A DNA stretch of 64,000 bases from Flavobacteriaceae bacterium MAR_2010_188 (GCA_900104375.1 LT629302.1:3454480-3518479); one strand, 5' to 3'; positions 16,801 to 25,431 are shown, numbered from the stretch's first letter. The notes: a model not told the origin generated them from the sequence alone. Made by a program: numbers and translations.

Positions 16801-16805
16801 AAAAA

Positions 16806-17171
16806 ATGGCCAATAAAATAATTCCATACAAATCAGATTTAAGAGAAAGAGCACGACAATTGCGGAAAACGGCTACCAAAACTGAACTTTTGTTGTGGAA
16901 TAAATTGAGAAAGCGGCAACTGGGTGAACAATTCCATCGGCAAGTACCTATGCTAGACTATATAGTAGATTTTTATTGTCATGAAATTGGTTTGGCAATA
17001 GAAATTGAGGGGAGTAGTCATAATGAAAAGTTTCTCTACGATTCTAACCGACAAAACCGTTTAGAAGAATAAGGGGTGCATTTTCTGAGATTCTCTGATA
17101 AAGAAGTGATGAACGCGTTGTCTAAAGTGATTATAGAAATAAAAGATAAAATCAAGGAATCTAATGACTGA
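16806..17171 (+). pseudogene. DUF559 (Vsr-like nuclease fold) gene broken by one stop codon
   Basis: The frame from ATG 16806 codes for a DUF559 protein: LRERARQLRKTATKTELLLW, then KLRKRQLGEQFHRQVPM, then the nuclease core DYIVDFYCHEIGLAIEIEGS with its D...E.E pattern. A TAA at 17070-17072 falls where relatives have a leucine (RLEELGV-type). The same frame then continues with GVHFLRFSDKEVMNALSKV to a TGA at 17169-17171, the normal family end at about 121 residues. One base change (TTA to TAA) explains it. The gene sits between two inverted repeats inside the hydroxyproline operon, so it looks like a decayed insertion. Confidence 0.8.
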
Positions 17172-17198
17172 ACGGATTTTCCAAACTACAATAATTAA

Positions 17199-17232
17199 AA
17201 ACACCCTCCCAACCTCCCTCAAGGGAGGGGCT
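17199..17232 (-). repeat. Right boundary repeat of the DUF559 element
   Basis: AACACCCTCCCAACCTCCCT followed by CAAGGGAGGGG (ending at about 17231) is the inverted counterpart of 16747-16800. It contains its own hairpin (CCTCCCT with AGGGAGG). It stands 28 bases after the end of the broken gene and 30 bases before the epimerase start. Confidence 0.75.
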
Positions 17233-17261
17233 AAAATTTTTCTTCAAATAATAAAATAGAA

Positions 17262-18266
17262 ATGACATCCACCTTTATATGCATAGATGCCCATACTTGC
17301 GGTAATCCAGTAAGATTGGTTGTAGAAGGGGGTCCCCAATTAATTGGGGACGACATGAGCGCAAAACGTCAACACTTTATAAAAGAATTCGACTGGATTA
17401 GAAAAGGATTGATGTTTGAGCCTCGAGGACACGATATGATGAGCGGCAGTATTCTTTATCCACCCCATGACCAAGCCAATGACTTCGCGGTTTTATTTAT
17501 AGAAACATCGGGCTGTCTCCCAATGTGTGGGCATGGAACTATCGGTACAATAACCATCGCCATTCAAGAGGGATTGGTTAAACCGAAAACTCCTGGCAAA
17601 ATAAGAATGGAAGCGCCAGCCGGTTTAATTGAAATTGAATATAAACAAACAGAAAACAAAGTAGATTGGGTAAAACTTACCAATGTAAAAAGTTATTTGG
17701 CAGCGAAAGACCTGGAGATTGATTGTCCTGAACTGGGGACTCTGCGCTTCGATGTTTCATACGGTGGGAATTTTTATGCCATCGTTGATCAACAGGAAAA
17801 CTTCTCTGGAATTCAGGATTTTTCAGCTGCAGAAATCATTAACTTTTCACAAATTCTAAGGCAGAAAATCAATCAGAAATACCCAAATAAATTCATTCAT
17901 CCAGAAAATAGCACCATCAAGGATGTTTCGCATATGTTATGGACAGGAAATGTAATCGATGCTGAATCAAATGGAAGAAATGCCGTTTTTTACGGCGATA
18001 AGGCGATTGATCGTTCTCCTTGTGGTACCGGTACTTCTGCACGATTAGCCCAGCTTCACGCTCGTGGAAAATTAAAAAAAGGAGAAGAATACATTCACGA
18101 AAGTATAATTGGTAGTAAATTTATTGGAATGATTGAAGCTGAAACCAAAATAGGTAATTTCGATGCGATTATACCAAGTGTTAAAGGTTGGGCTAAGATT
18201 TATGGAAACAATACAATTACGATTGATACAGATGACCCATATGCTTTTGGGTTTCAAGTAATCTGA
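17262..18266 (+). CDS. 4-hydroxyproline 2-epimerase (proline racemase family)
   Basis: Cofactor-free epimerase of 334 residues that turns trans-4-hydroxy-L-proline into cis-4-hydroxy-D-proline. Both catalytic cysteines are present: C89 in PMCGHGTIG and C254 in DRSPCGTGTSA. The related trans-3-hydroxyproline dehydratases carry threonine at the second site, so this is an epimerase. The family pattern IDAHTCGNPVRLV is at the start. The oxidoreductase that would act on the D-product follows 9 bases later. The gap upstream is filled by the DUF559 element, yet both halves of the pathway remain on the same strand. Confidence 0.88.
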   Translation: MTSTFICIDAHTCGNPVRLVVEGGPQLIGDDMSAKRQHFIKEFDWIRKGLMFEPRGHDMMSGSILYPPHDQANDFAVLFIETSGCLPMCGHGTIGTITIAIQEGLVKPKTPGKIRMEAPAGLIEIEYKQTENKVDWVKLTNVKSYLAAKDLEIDCPELGTLRFDVSYGGNFYAIVDQQENFSGIQDFSAAEIINFSQILRQKINQKYPNKFIHPENSTIKDVSHMLWTGNVIDAESNGRNAVFYGDKAIDRSPCGTGTSARLAQLHARGKLKKGEEYIHESIIGSKFIGMIEAETKIGNFDAIIPSVKGWAKIYGNNTITIDTDDPYAFGFQVI

Positions 18267-18275
18267 TATATTAGA

Positions 18276-19523
18276 ATGAGCAAAAAAATTGTCATAATCG
18301 GCGGGGGTATCATTGGATTGTGCTCCGCATATCATTTGTCTAAAGCTGGGCACGAAGTGGTGGTTGTGGATCAATCTAACATGGATGGTGGCGCCTCTTA
18401 CGTCAATGCGGGCTATCTTTCCCCTAGTCATATCATTCCTCTTTCTGCGCCTGGGGTTATGGCCAAAGGAATTAAGTGGATGATGAATCCGGCCAGTCCT
18501 TTATATATAAAACCACGCCTAGACAAGGAATTCTTAAAATGGACTTGGGCATTCAATAAATCTTGCAACGCTGATCATGTACAAAAATCTGCTCCAGTCA
18601 TTCGGGACATTTCTGTTCTGAGTCAAGAACTATACCAAGAAATTGATAAGCAAGAAAATTTTAATACGCATTACGTAAAAAAAGGTTTGATGATGCTATG
18701 CCAAACCGAAAAGGCGATGGAGTCAGAGATTGCGATGGGTGATTTAGCGAGTTCCCTCAACTTGGAAAATAGAGTGATTGACAAAAAAGGAATTTCCGAA
18801 GTAGAACCTAATGTAGAAATCGATGCCATTGGAGCAGTTTATTACGTCTGTGACCACCATACCACGCCTTCTGAGTTTATGGCATCCCTAAAACAAAATC
18901 TAATTGACAAGGGCGTAACTATTTTTAAAAATGAAAAGGTCTTAGATATCAGTAAAAAGGGAAATAGTATTGAATCAATTACCACCGATAAGCAAACTTT
19001 GGTAGCAGACGAATTTGTTCTTTCTGCAGGGTCATGGAGCGGTGAATGGAACCGAAAACTCGGCACTAACATTTTAATGCAGGCTGGTAAAGGGTATCGG
19101 ATTAACTCAGAATCTGCAACAGGTATTACGGTACCTGCAATTCTTTCTGAAGCAAAGGCAGCAATAACTCCAATGCATGGTTTTACAAGATTTGCTGGCA
19201 CCATGGAAATAGCGGGAATCAATACCAACATTAATAAAATAAGGGTTGAAGCTATCGCGAATGCGGTAAAAAGATATTATCCCAGTGTGTCGATAACGGA
19301 AGAGGAAAAAGACAATGCTGCCTGTGGTTTGCGTCCTGTAACACCAGATGGATTGCCATATATCGGTAAATCATCTAAGATTAATAATATGGTTTTTGCA
19401 GCCGGTCATGCCATGATGGGCTGGAGTATGGCAACTGCTACAGGGCTATTGGTATCTCAAATTATAGACAATCAAAAAACCTCGATGCCAATAAAATCAT
19501 TTAGTCCAGATCGCTCATTTTGA
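18276..19523 (+). CDS. FAD-dependent D-amino acid oxidoreductase (D-hydroxyproline dehydrogenase)
   Basis: DadA-like flavoprotein of 415 residues. The dinucleotide motif VIIGGGIIGLCSAYHL begins at residue 6 and is followed by an acidic strand end (VVVVDQ). The C-terminal FAD contact is CGLRPVTPDGLPYIG and HAMMGWSMATATG. In the hydroxyproline route it oxidises cis-4-hydroxy-D-proline to 1-pyrroline-4-hydroxy-2-carboxylate, the substrate of the DapA-like lyase 5 kb upstream. It is probably peripheral to the inner membrane and feeds electrons to quinone. It is last in the operon; the 166 bases after it hold no clear terminator. Confidence 0.85.
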   Translation: MSKKIVIIGGGIIGLCSAYHLSKAGHEVVVVDQSNMDGGASYVNAGYLSPSHIIPLSAPGVMAKGIKWMMNPASPLYIKPRLDKEFLKWTWAFNKSCNADHVQKSAPVIRDISVLSQELYQEIDKQENFNTHYVKKGLMMLCQTEKAMESEIAMGDLASSLNLENRVIDKKGISEVEPNVEIDAIGAVYYVCDHHTTPSEFMASLKQNLIDKGVTIFKNEKVLDISKKGNSIESITTDKQTLVADEFVLSAGSWSGEWNRKLGTNILMQAGKGYRINSESATGITVPAILSEAKAAITPMHGFTRFAGTMEIAGINTNINKIRVEAIANAVKRYYPSVSITEEEKDNAACGLRPVTPDGLPYIGKSSKINNMVFAAGHAMMGWSMATATGLLVSQIIDNQKTSMPIKSFSPDRSF

Positions 19524-19689
19524 GCCTTTTCTGGTAGCTGTTCGTCGGTAATTTCTGCACAGATAAATTAAATGACTAACTATCAATTCCTTTTGTCGAA
19601 TATTAAATTTTATATCAGATTAAAATTAGATATTGTTCTGACTATCAACAAATAGTAAAAGCATTATAATTCCCCCAAAATCTGAAACT

Positions 19690-19968
19690 ATGAATATAAA
19701 AATTACCAGCTACAACAATTTCTGCAATGTTAAAGGTGTCTTGGATAAAGATACCGTCAAACTATTTTTAAGTGAACTTTACAGTGTTGTTACCCAAGTA
19801 AATTCTCTAACCCTTAGTTTTGAAGGTCTAGAAAGCATTGACCGAGAAGGAATTAAGGCTCTAGCTCAGCTCCATAATGAATTTGTGAGACAGCAAAAGC
19901 AATTCTCTGTAATCGGTTTAGGTTCAGATGAAATTTACGCCCACTTTAAGTCTAAAAACGCAGCCTGA
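19690..19968 (+). CDS. Small STAS-like protein
   Basis: A protein of 92 residues with the alternating pattern of a STAS domain (anti-sigma-factor antagonist fold). It has a first strand pair (MNIKITSYNNFCNVKGVLD), a helix (TVKLFLSELYSVVTQV), the strand SLTLSFEGLESIDREGIKAL where family members bear a phosphorylatable serine near the same loop, and a final VIGLGSDEIYAHF. The usual DSSG serine motif is replaced by SIDREG, so classic SpoIIAA-type phosphorylation is unlikely unless S57 serves. It is a solitary gene between the hydroxyproline operon and a repeat field. Confidence 0.6.
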   Translation: MNIKITSYNNFCNVKGVLDKDTVKLFLSELYSVVTQVNSLTLSFEGLESIDREGIKALAQLHNEFVRQQKQFSVIGLGSDEIYAHFKSKNAA

Positions 19969-20029
19969 TTTTTTAACGAGCGAATTGAGTAATTAGCGAA
20001 TTAGCGAATTTGATTATGCTCAAATTACC

Positions 20030-20198
20030 TATAATCTGTCACCCTGAACTCGTTTTAGGGTCTAATGAGTTAATCCTTCATTTGAGTTGCTGAAACAAGA
20101 AGACAGGCATTAGCAAGGTTGAATTTATAAATAAATTGGTTCTGCGTTTTCTGAGATGCTGAAACAAGTTCAGCATGACAACCAGCTACTTTTAAAAT
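20030..20198. repeat. REP-like palindromes: CCCTGAA/TTAGGGT and TGCTGAA/TTCAGCA families
   Basis: Contains GTCACCCTGAACTCGTTTTA (about 20037) followed by GGGTCTAATGAG, and GATGCTGAAACAAGTTCAGC (about 20155) followed by ATGACA. Both are hairpin-forming. The second is the undisturbed form of the palindrome that is split by an insert in the three tandem units downstream. The gene-free interval runs from 19969 to 20587. Confidence 0.7.
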
Positions 20199-20564
20199 TT
20201 CGTCTACTTGTCAACCTAAATTATTTCAGGGTTTTAATCTAGTCAAGTTTTAATAAAGATGCTGAAACAAGCCTGCCTGCCGTTAGGAAAATTCAGCATG
20301 ACAACTCACTGGTTTTTAATTTCGTCTACTTGTCAACCTAAATTATTTCAGGGTTTTAATCTAGTCAAGATTTAATAAAGATGCTGAAACAAGCCTGCCT
20401 GCCGTTAGGAAGGTTCAGGATGACAACTCACTATTTTTAAATTAGGTCTACTGGTCACCCTGAACTCGTTTCAGGGTCTAATGAGTTACTCCTTCATCTG
20501 AGTTGCTTAAACAAGCCTACATGCCGTTAGGAAGGTTCAGCATAACAAAGAACCAACAACCAAC
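20199..20564 (+). repeat. Three tandem units with a 122-bp period
   Basis: Units start at 20199, 20321 and 20443 (TTCGTCTACTTGTCAACC in the first two, TAGGTCTACTGGTCACCC in the third). Units 1 and 2 are nearly identical; unit 3 is diverged and keeps the older palindrome ACCCTGAACTCGTTTCAGGG. Each unit contains a TGCTGAAACAAG ... TTCAGCAT palindrome whose loop carries a 20-base insert (20272-20291, 20394-20413, 20516-20535), CCTGCCTGCCGTTAGGAAGG or a variant. After 20545 a run of AACCAACAACCAACAACTA-type microsatellite leads up to the next stop codon. Confidence 0.8.
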
Positions 20565-20587
20565 AACTAACTACCAACAACCAACAA

Positions 20588-21025
20588 CTAGGCACACATA
20601 TCTGCAATGATTTTCCATTGGCCGTCTATTTTTTTGAAAATAAGCATAAAGACACCGTTTGCATCTCCCGCTTTTCTATCTAGATTAAATTTGCCCATCA
20701 CGTAGTATGAATCCTCACTGATTCTAGAGATATTCTCTATATCGAACTTCAGGGTTCCGGTGAAATCTTTATTTGGATAGCGAACTTTGTAGTTTTCTAA
20801 TACTTTATTCCATCCTCTGGTCAGTCCATTGCTGCCGTAAAATTTTAATTCATCACTCTTCCAATAACCTTGCATAAAGCCATTGATGTCACTATCATTC
20901 CATTCTCTTACTTGCGTGTCCAAAACATTTTCAATAGCTCTCGTGTCGTTCTTGTTTTCGAGCTTGGAAGAGCCACAAGACAACATAAAACTTGATATTA
21001 GAAATGCAATTAATAAATTTTTCAT
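20588..21025 (-). CDS. SnoaL/DUF4440-like lipoprotein
   Basis: Exported protein of 145 residues. It has a lipoprotein signal (LLIAFLISSFMLSC, lipid cysteine at about 17) and then an NTF2-like cone fold. Fold marks are IENVLDTQVREWNDSDINGF, GWNKVLENYKVRYP, YYVMGKFNLDR and the closing strands VFMLIFKKIDGQWKIIAD. DUF4440 domains bind or turn over small molecules, but no substrate can be read here. It lies one base after the stop of the large fusion gene, so it is co-transcribed with it and may serve the same pathway. Confidence 0.75.
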   Translation of the reverse strand: MKNLLIAFLISSFMLSCGSSKLENKNDTRAIENVLDTQVREWNDSDINGFMQGYWKSDELKFYGSNGLTRGWNKVLENYKVRYPNKDFTGTLKFDIENISRISEDSYYVMGKFNLDRKAGDANGVFMLIFKKIDGQWKIIADMCA

Positions 21026-21026
21026 T

Positions 21027-24000
21027 TTATAGATTTTTAATTTTCATATAATCCTCTTTTAGGATTTGGCTTAAAGATATTAGTAATTCTTCAGCATTCC
21101 TGACCGTAAAAGTTAAAGGAGGCTTAATTTTTAGAACATTGTGTTCCTTTCCATCACTGCTCATTAAGATTCCCAAATCTTTCATCCGATTAATTAGATA
21201 ATCTGTTTGTAGAGGAAGCGCATTCATATTTTCATCAACAAACTCAATTCCTAAAAACAATCCTTGACCTCTTACATCACCAATTATCGGAAACTCTTTG
21301 GAAAGCTTTTTTAATTCATCTTTTAGAAAATCCCCCACTATTCTCGCATTTTCTTGAAGGTTTTCATCCTTCACTGTTCTTAAAACTTCCGTCGCAATTC
21401 TGCAAGAAACCGGATTGCCACCAAAAGTGTTGAAATATTCCATACCGTTGGCGAACCTTTCCGCAACTTCATTGGTGCATACGACTGCAGCAACAGGATG
21501 ACCATTTCCCAACGGTTTTCCTATAGTAATAATGTCGGGTATAACATTATATAGTTGAAAGCCCCAAAACGTTTTGCCCATACGACCGCAGCCGGTCTGC
21601 ACTTCATCAGAAATACAAAGTCCACCGGCATCTCTCACCAATTTGTAGATTGATTTTAAGAAGCCCTCTGGAAGTTCAATCTGTCCGCCACAACTTATTA
21701 TCGGCTCAATAATTAAACCGCCAACTTTTTCACCGCTGGCCTGAATTTTATTAATCATCTTCTCAACCTCTTCAATATAATTTTGGACTGCGTTTTCTCC
21801 GCGATATTTTCCTCTAAAAGTGTCAGGTAAAGGAAAAACATGGGTAGAATGATTTGCTCCTTTTCCGCCTTTGCCTTCAAATTTATAAGATGATATGGTT
21901 ATAGAACCATTGGTGTTTCCGTGATATCCCACTTCAGAAACTATCATTTCTTGCGAATTGGTATAAGTGTTGACCATCCTCAAAGCGAGTTCTGTCGCTT
22001 CGCTACCCGAGTTCACAAAATGAAAAACTGAAAGTTCTGCGGGTAATGTTTCAGCCAGTTCTTTTGCCAATTCTGTAATATTCCTATTAAGGTAACGGGT
22101 ATTGGTATTTAAGAGCGCCATTTGTTCTTGTCCAGCTTTTACAACTCTATAATTTTCATGTCCCACGTGGGCGACATTGTTCACCGTATCTAAATATTTT
22201 CTGCCGACTTCGTCTATGAGATATTGATTGGACCCTCGCACAATATTTAAAGGATTTTTATATTGAAGACTTAGACTTTTCCCAAGATGATTCTTCCGAT
22301 ACTCATAAATTCCCTCTGAAGTTTTATGAACGACATTGTTTAATTCCGAATTTTTAAATAGAAGATTGGAATCTGGGATAATACTTTTCCAGACCTTTAA
22401 TTGTTTCGGATAAACCACACCAGGATAATCGATAGTATAATCTAGCATAGATAACATCACCTGAAAATGAAGGTGAGGAGACCAGTTTCCATTTTCAGGA
22501 TAATTACCTAATTCTGTGATTTTCTCTCCTTTTTTTATGAAATCACCGATGGAATGTTGGGTAGCGGTTTGTGGAATATTGTGAGCGTAAAGAGAATAAA
22601 ATTCAAAATCGTTAAGCTTGTGTTTCAATATCACTAAACCTCCATATTCCTTATTGCCTTGATCATTAACTGCGGTGACGACTTCCCCATCCCAAATGGC
22701 ATGGATTGCCGTATTCGCAGGAAACCAAAAATCGATTCCCATATGGATAGTCCTACTTTCAATTCCGGAGTTTCCTAATTTATCGTAGGCAGAAGAGCTA
22801 TAAATAGCACGGGGCTCACAATAGCCACCGGCGATAATCTTTTCGGGATGCTGTTTTTGAAGACGATTTATTTTAAAATCAAATAGTTCCAGATCATCTA
22901 ATTCTTGTTGATGCCCAGCCCAGCTACTACCAACGCCTAAGTCTAGATGAAAGATTTTATTGCTAGGAGCAGATGGGATAAGATCAGTAAGCTTTAAATC
23001 CTGTTTATATGCCCAACTTTTGAACTTTTCTTCATCGGGATGAGCAGAAAAATTACAGGCTTCCCTAAAACTATAATGGGCAAAATCTGCACTCACAGCT
23101 CTCCATTTCTTGAGCAAATTCCAAGCTGATTTTTCACTGATGAGTAAATAGGTGTTATCTGGTTCTTCTTTCTTATTAATCGCCGATTTGGTAACAGAAA
23201 TCACCAATCTCATCGCAATAGCAGAATATAGATGAGCAAGTTCTACCTCTTTTAATTTGAAAGATTCATTAAAACCGCGAACAATTGGTAAACATGCATC
23301 TAACGGGTCATTAAAATCCATGATTGCGTAGGCGCAAGTAACCGCCAATTCATTGATGGATTGGGTGAAAATGGCATCTCCAAAATCTATGATTGCTTCA
23401 ACTTTAGGATTTAGTAAATCAGGGGAAACTATAATATTGTTATCGTTAGCATCATTATGAATAATCGATTTTCGAAGAGTGGAAAATTCAACCAAATTAT
23501 CTTCAAATTCATTATGAAAATATTCAAGAATTCCTCTTTCTTCTTGATTAAAAAGGGGAAGAAATTCTTTGGTCCATAAAGACTGAGCGATGTCCCAAGG
23601 AAATTCTCTTTCAGCAAAATCGTGATTAAAATCTTTTAATAGATACGCAAGCCTTCCGCTGAATATTCCCAGACTAAATCGTAAATCCTCAGATTTTGGA
23701 TTTACCGAACTCCATAAGCGCCCATCGATAAAGTTTAGTGCTCTAATCTGCCTTTCACGGCCAGCACTATCTTTATGGTATGAACTGTAGTTTCCGGATT
23801 TATCTTTGAGCAATGTCGGGATGTGCAAACCTGAATCTTGATCTTTCAAAAATGTCAGCATTTTTTCCTGAAAATCTAGATATCGTAAATCTGCATTGGG
23901 ACGAGATATCTTCAAGACATATTTAGATTCATAGGCAGCTACTATCTTAAAGTTGAAATCTATTTCACCTGCGAGCTTTGTTGCTTTTCCTCGTAGGCCG

Positions 24001-24062
24001 TAATGATTGAAAAATATCTCCTCGGCTTCATCGGGAGAAATAGAAATATGCTGAAAATCCAT
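21027..24062 (-). CDS. Three-domain fusion: APH-type kinase, M23 peptidase, class III aminotransferase
   Basis: A protein of 1011 residues. Domain 1 (about 1-340) is an APH/hydroxylysine-kinase fold with IIHNDANDNNIIV (200-212, catalytic D204) and IDFGD (225-229). Domain 2 (about 425-555) is an M23/LytM peptidase with zinc ligands H440 and D444 in HMGID and H530-x-H532 in HLHF, all kept. Domain 3 (about 580-1005) is a class III PLP enzyme with ISDEVQTG (D819) and the PLP lysine K849 in TIGKPLGNGH. In vertebrates hydroxylysine kinase and 5-phosphohydroxylysine phospho-lyase are separate proteins of the first and third types, and fused bacterial kinase-lyase homologues are known. By analogy it may phosphorylate and then cleave hydroxylysine or an ethanolamine-like alcohol. 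The role of the peptidase is open. No signal peptide is seen. Confidence 0.82.
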   Translation of the reverse strand: MDFQHISISPDEAEEIFFNHYGLRGKATKLAGEIDFNFKIVAAYESKYVLKISRPNADLRYLDFQEKMLTFLKDQDSGLHIPTLLKDKSGNYSSYHKDSAGRERQIRALNFIDGRLWSSVNPKSEDLRFSLGIFSGRLAYLLKDFNHDFAEREFPWDIAQSLWTKEFLPLFNQEERGILEYFHNEFEDNLVEFSTLRKSIIHNDANDNNIIVSPDLLNPKVEAIIDFGDAIFTQSINELAVTCAYAIMDFNDPLDACLPIVRGFNESFKLKEVELAHLYSAIAMRLVISVTKSAINKKEEPDNTYLLISEKSAWNLLKKWRAVSADFAHYSFREACNFSAHPDEEKFKSWAYKQDLKLTDLIPSAPSNKIFHLDLGVGSSWAGHQQELDDLELFDFKINRLQKQHPEKIIAGGYCEPRAIYSSSAYDKLGNSGIESRTIHMGIDFWFPANTAIHAIWDGEVVTAVNDQGNKEYGGLVILKHKLNDFEFYSLYAHNIPQTATQHSIGDFIKKGEKITELGNYPENGNWSPHLHFQVMLSMLDYTIDYPGVVYPKQLKVWKSIIPDSNLLFKNSELNNVVHKTSEGIYEYRKNHLGKSLSLQYKNPLNIVRGSNQYLIDEVGRKYLDTVNNVAHVGHENYRVVKAGQEQMALLNTNTRYLNRNITELAKELAETLPAELSVFHFVNSGSEATELALRMVNTYTNSQEMIVSEVGYHGNTNGSITISSYKFEGKGGKGANHSTHVFPLPDTFRGKYRGENAVQNYIEEVEKMINKIQASGEKVGGLIIEPIISCGGQIELPEGFLKSIYKLVRDAGGLCISDEVQTGCGRMGKTFWGFQLYNVIPDIITIGKPLGNGHPVAAVVCTNEVAERFANGMEYFNTFGGNPVSCRIATEVLRTVKDENLQENARIVGDFLKDELKKLSKEFPIIGDVRGQGLFLGIEFVDENMNALPLQTDYLINRMKDLGILMSSDGKEHNVLKIKPPLTFTVRNAEELLISLSQILKEDYMKIKNL

Positions 24063-24119
24063 TAGATTAATCTTGATTAGAAGTATAAAAATAGAGGAAA
24101 TGCTTGCATAAAATAGGAA

Positions 24120-24150
24120 GACCTCCTAAATATTCAATTTTTAGGAGGTC
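24120..24150 (-). terminator. Intrinsic terminator after the DUF4407 gene
   Basis: Perfect 11-bp arms GACCTCCTAAA (24120-24130) and TTTAGGAGGTC (24140-24150) with a 9-base loop. It lies 29 bases past the DUF4407 stop codon and between it and the start of the fusion gene, so the two minus-strand genes are separate transcripts. Confidence 0.8.
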
Positions 24151-24178
24151 TCATTTATTTTTGATTTTGAATGATTGT

Positions 24179-25279
24179 TTACAAAATCTTCACTTGCTTT
24201 TCGTAGAATGATTCTTGTTGTTTTTTCATGAGTTCACGAGAAACCTTCATCTTATAAGCATAAAGTTCTTCCTCTTCAGCAATCGCGCCATAAACTCTTT
24301 CATTAAGGGCGAAATCAGTTTGAACAATCGCTTTTCTTTGATTGGCGTTCTGCATGGCCCAAGCCTTCACGACGTCTTCAGCTTCAAAGAATTTTATGTC
24401 ATATTCACCTTTTGGCGACAATAGTTTTGCAAAAATCGGAGATGTTTCAATAGCTAGAAATAATAAAAAGATAAAGAAAGATGGTAACCAAGGCAGTTCT
24501 CCCAGGGCGTTTACTCTCGCCATTAGTCCATCAAAACCATCAATGATAGGTTGGGTGCTTGCAACTTTATCGGTGTATTCTAGTTGCAACGCAGTAATTT
24601 CCTCTTCGATTGCAGAAATCTTTTCAGAATTTGTAACCTTTAGAGTTGTGAGCTCGGCCAAGGCAGCATCGTGCTTATCGCGTTTTTCTTTATAAACCGG
24701 GCCTTTACCCAAACGATTGGTACCTGCAGTTCCTTCTGCTTCCGAAATATAGGTTGCATAAAGAGCATTTACTTCACTTTCTTTAGTGGTGACTTCATTT
24801 TCTAAACTGCTGATATCATTTTCTAAAGCCTGAATATTCGGCGCATATTGTAGAGCGATTTGGTCTTTATTTGCGAGGGTAAGTTCATTTTTTTGTTCTA
24901 ATAGGACTTGATTGATTTCCTTTTCAAAAATCTTTAGTTCTAATGGCTTAGAAATCACTACTGCGATTATTAAAGCTAAAATCAGTCGCGGTGAAGCTTG
25001 AATCAATTCATCGAAAAAACTATCGCGTTTTTTAATGGTAGAGACAATAAACCTATCTAGGTTAAAGATTAAAAGTCCCCAAACCAGGCCGAAAAACGTG
25101 GCGGCAAAGAGATTATCGAAAACGGTGAATAGGGCATAGCTACCAGCAATAAAAGCCATAACTGCAGTAAAGAAAACAGTGGCGCCGATACCCGCATATT
25201 TATTTTGTTCGCCAATAGAACAATTTTCTAAAATGGCTGTATCAGAGCCAGAGCACATAATGAAAAACTTTTTAAGCAT
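24179..25279 (-). CDS. DUF4407 membrane protein with periplasmic or cytoplasmic coiled coil
   Basis: A protein of 366 residues. Four membrane spans are visible: about 28-48, 55-75, 92-112 and 255-275. Between the third and fourth spans is a long helical region (about 120-240) rich in glutamate, with LENDISSLENEVTTKESEVN and KISAIEEEITALQLEYTDK, predicted to form a coiled coil. The opening MCSGSD and the VWGLLIFNLDRFIVS motif are diagnostic of DUF4407. Function is unknown. It is a single gene followed by a strong terminator. Upstream are the terminator and end of the second BlaR1-like gene. Confidence 0.85.
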   Translation of the reverse strand: MLKKFFIMCSGSDTAILENCSIGEQNKYAGIGATVFFTAVMAFIAGSYALFTVFDNLFAATFFGLVWGLLIFNLDRFIVSTIKKRDSFFDELIQASPRLILALIIAVVISKPLELKIFEKEINQVLLEQKNELTLANKDQIALQYAPNIQALENDISSLENEVTTKESEVNALYATYISEAEGTAGTNRLGKGPVYKEKRDKHDAALAELTTLKVTNSEKISAIEEEITALQLEYTDKVASTQPIIDGFDGLMARVNALGELPWLPSFFIFLLFLAIETSPIFAKLLSPKGEYDIKFFEAEDVVKAWAMQNANQRKAIVQTDFALNERVYGAIAEEEELYAYKMKVSRELMKKQQESFYEKQVKIL

Positions 25280-25376
25280 AATTGATGTTTATTTTAGTAA
25301 CTCAGCTTAGGGCTAGTTAGGTGAATTGTTAATTAGAACGTAAACTGTTTCAATTTGTTACATGTTCAAAATAAAA

Positions 25377-25408
25377 AAATCTCATTCCTTTGGTTGAGAA
25401 TGAGATTT
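25377..25408 (-). terminator. Intrinsic terminator after the second BlaR1-like gene
   Basis: Perfect arms AAATCTCATTC (25377-25387) and GAATGAGATTT (25398-25408) around a 10-base loop. On the minus strand it is followed by a T-run (complement of 25373-25379). It is 23 bases past the stop codon. Confidence 0.85.
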
Positions 25409-25431
25409 AGATGACAATGATTTAGAAGTCT

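Noticed and set aside
20199-20564. Regular repeats that might be a CRISPR array
   Set aside because: The period is 122 bp and whole units are similar, with no short conserved repeat separated by unique spacers and no cas genes nearby.
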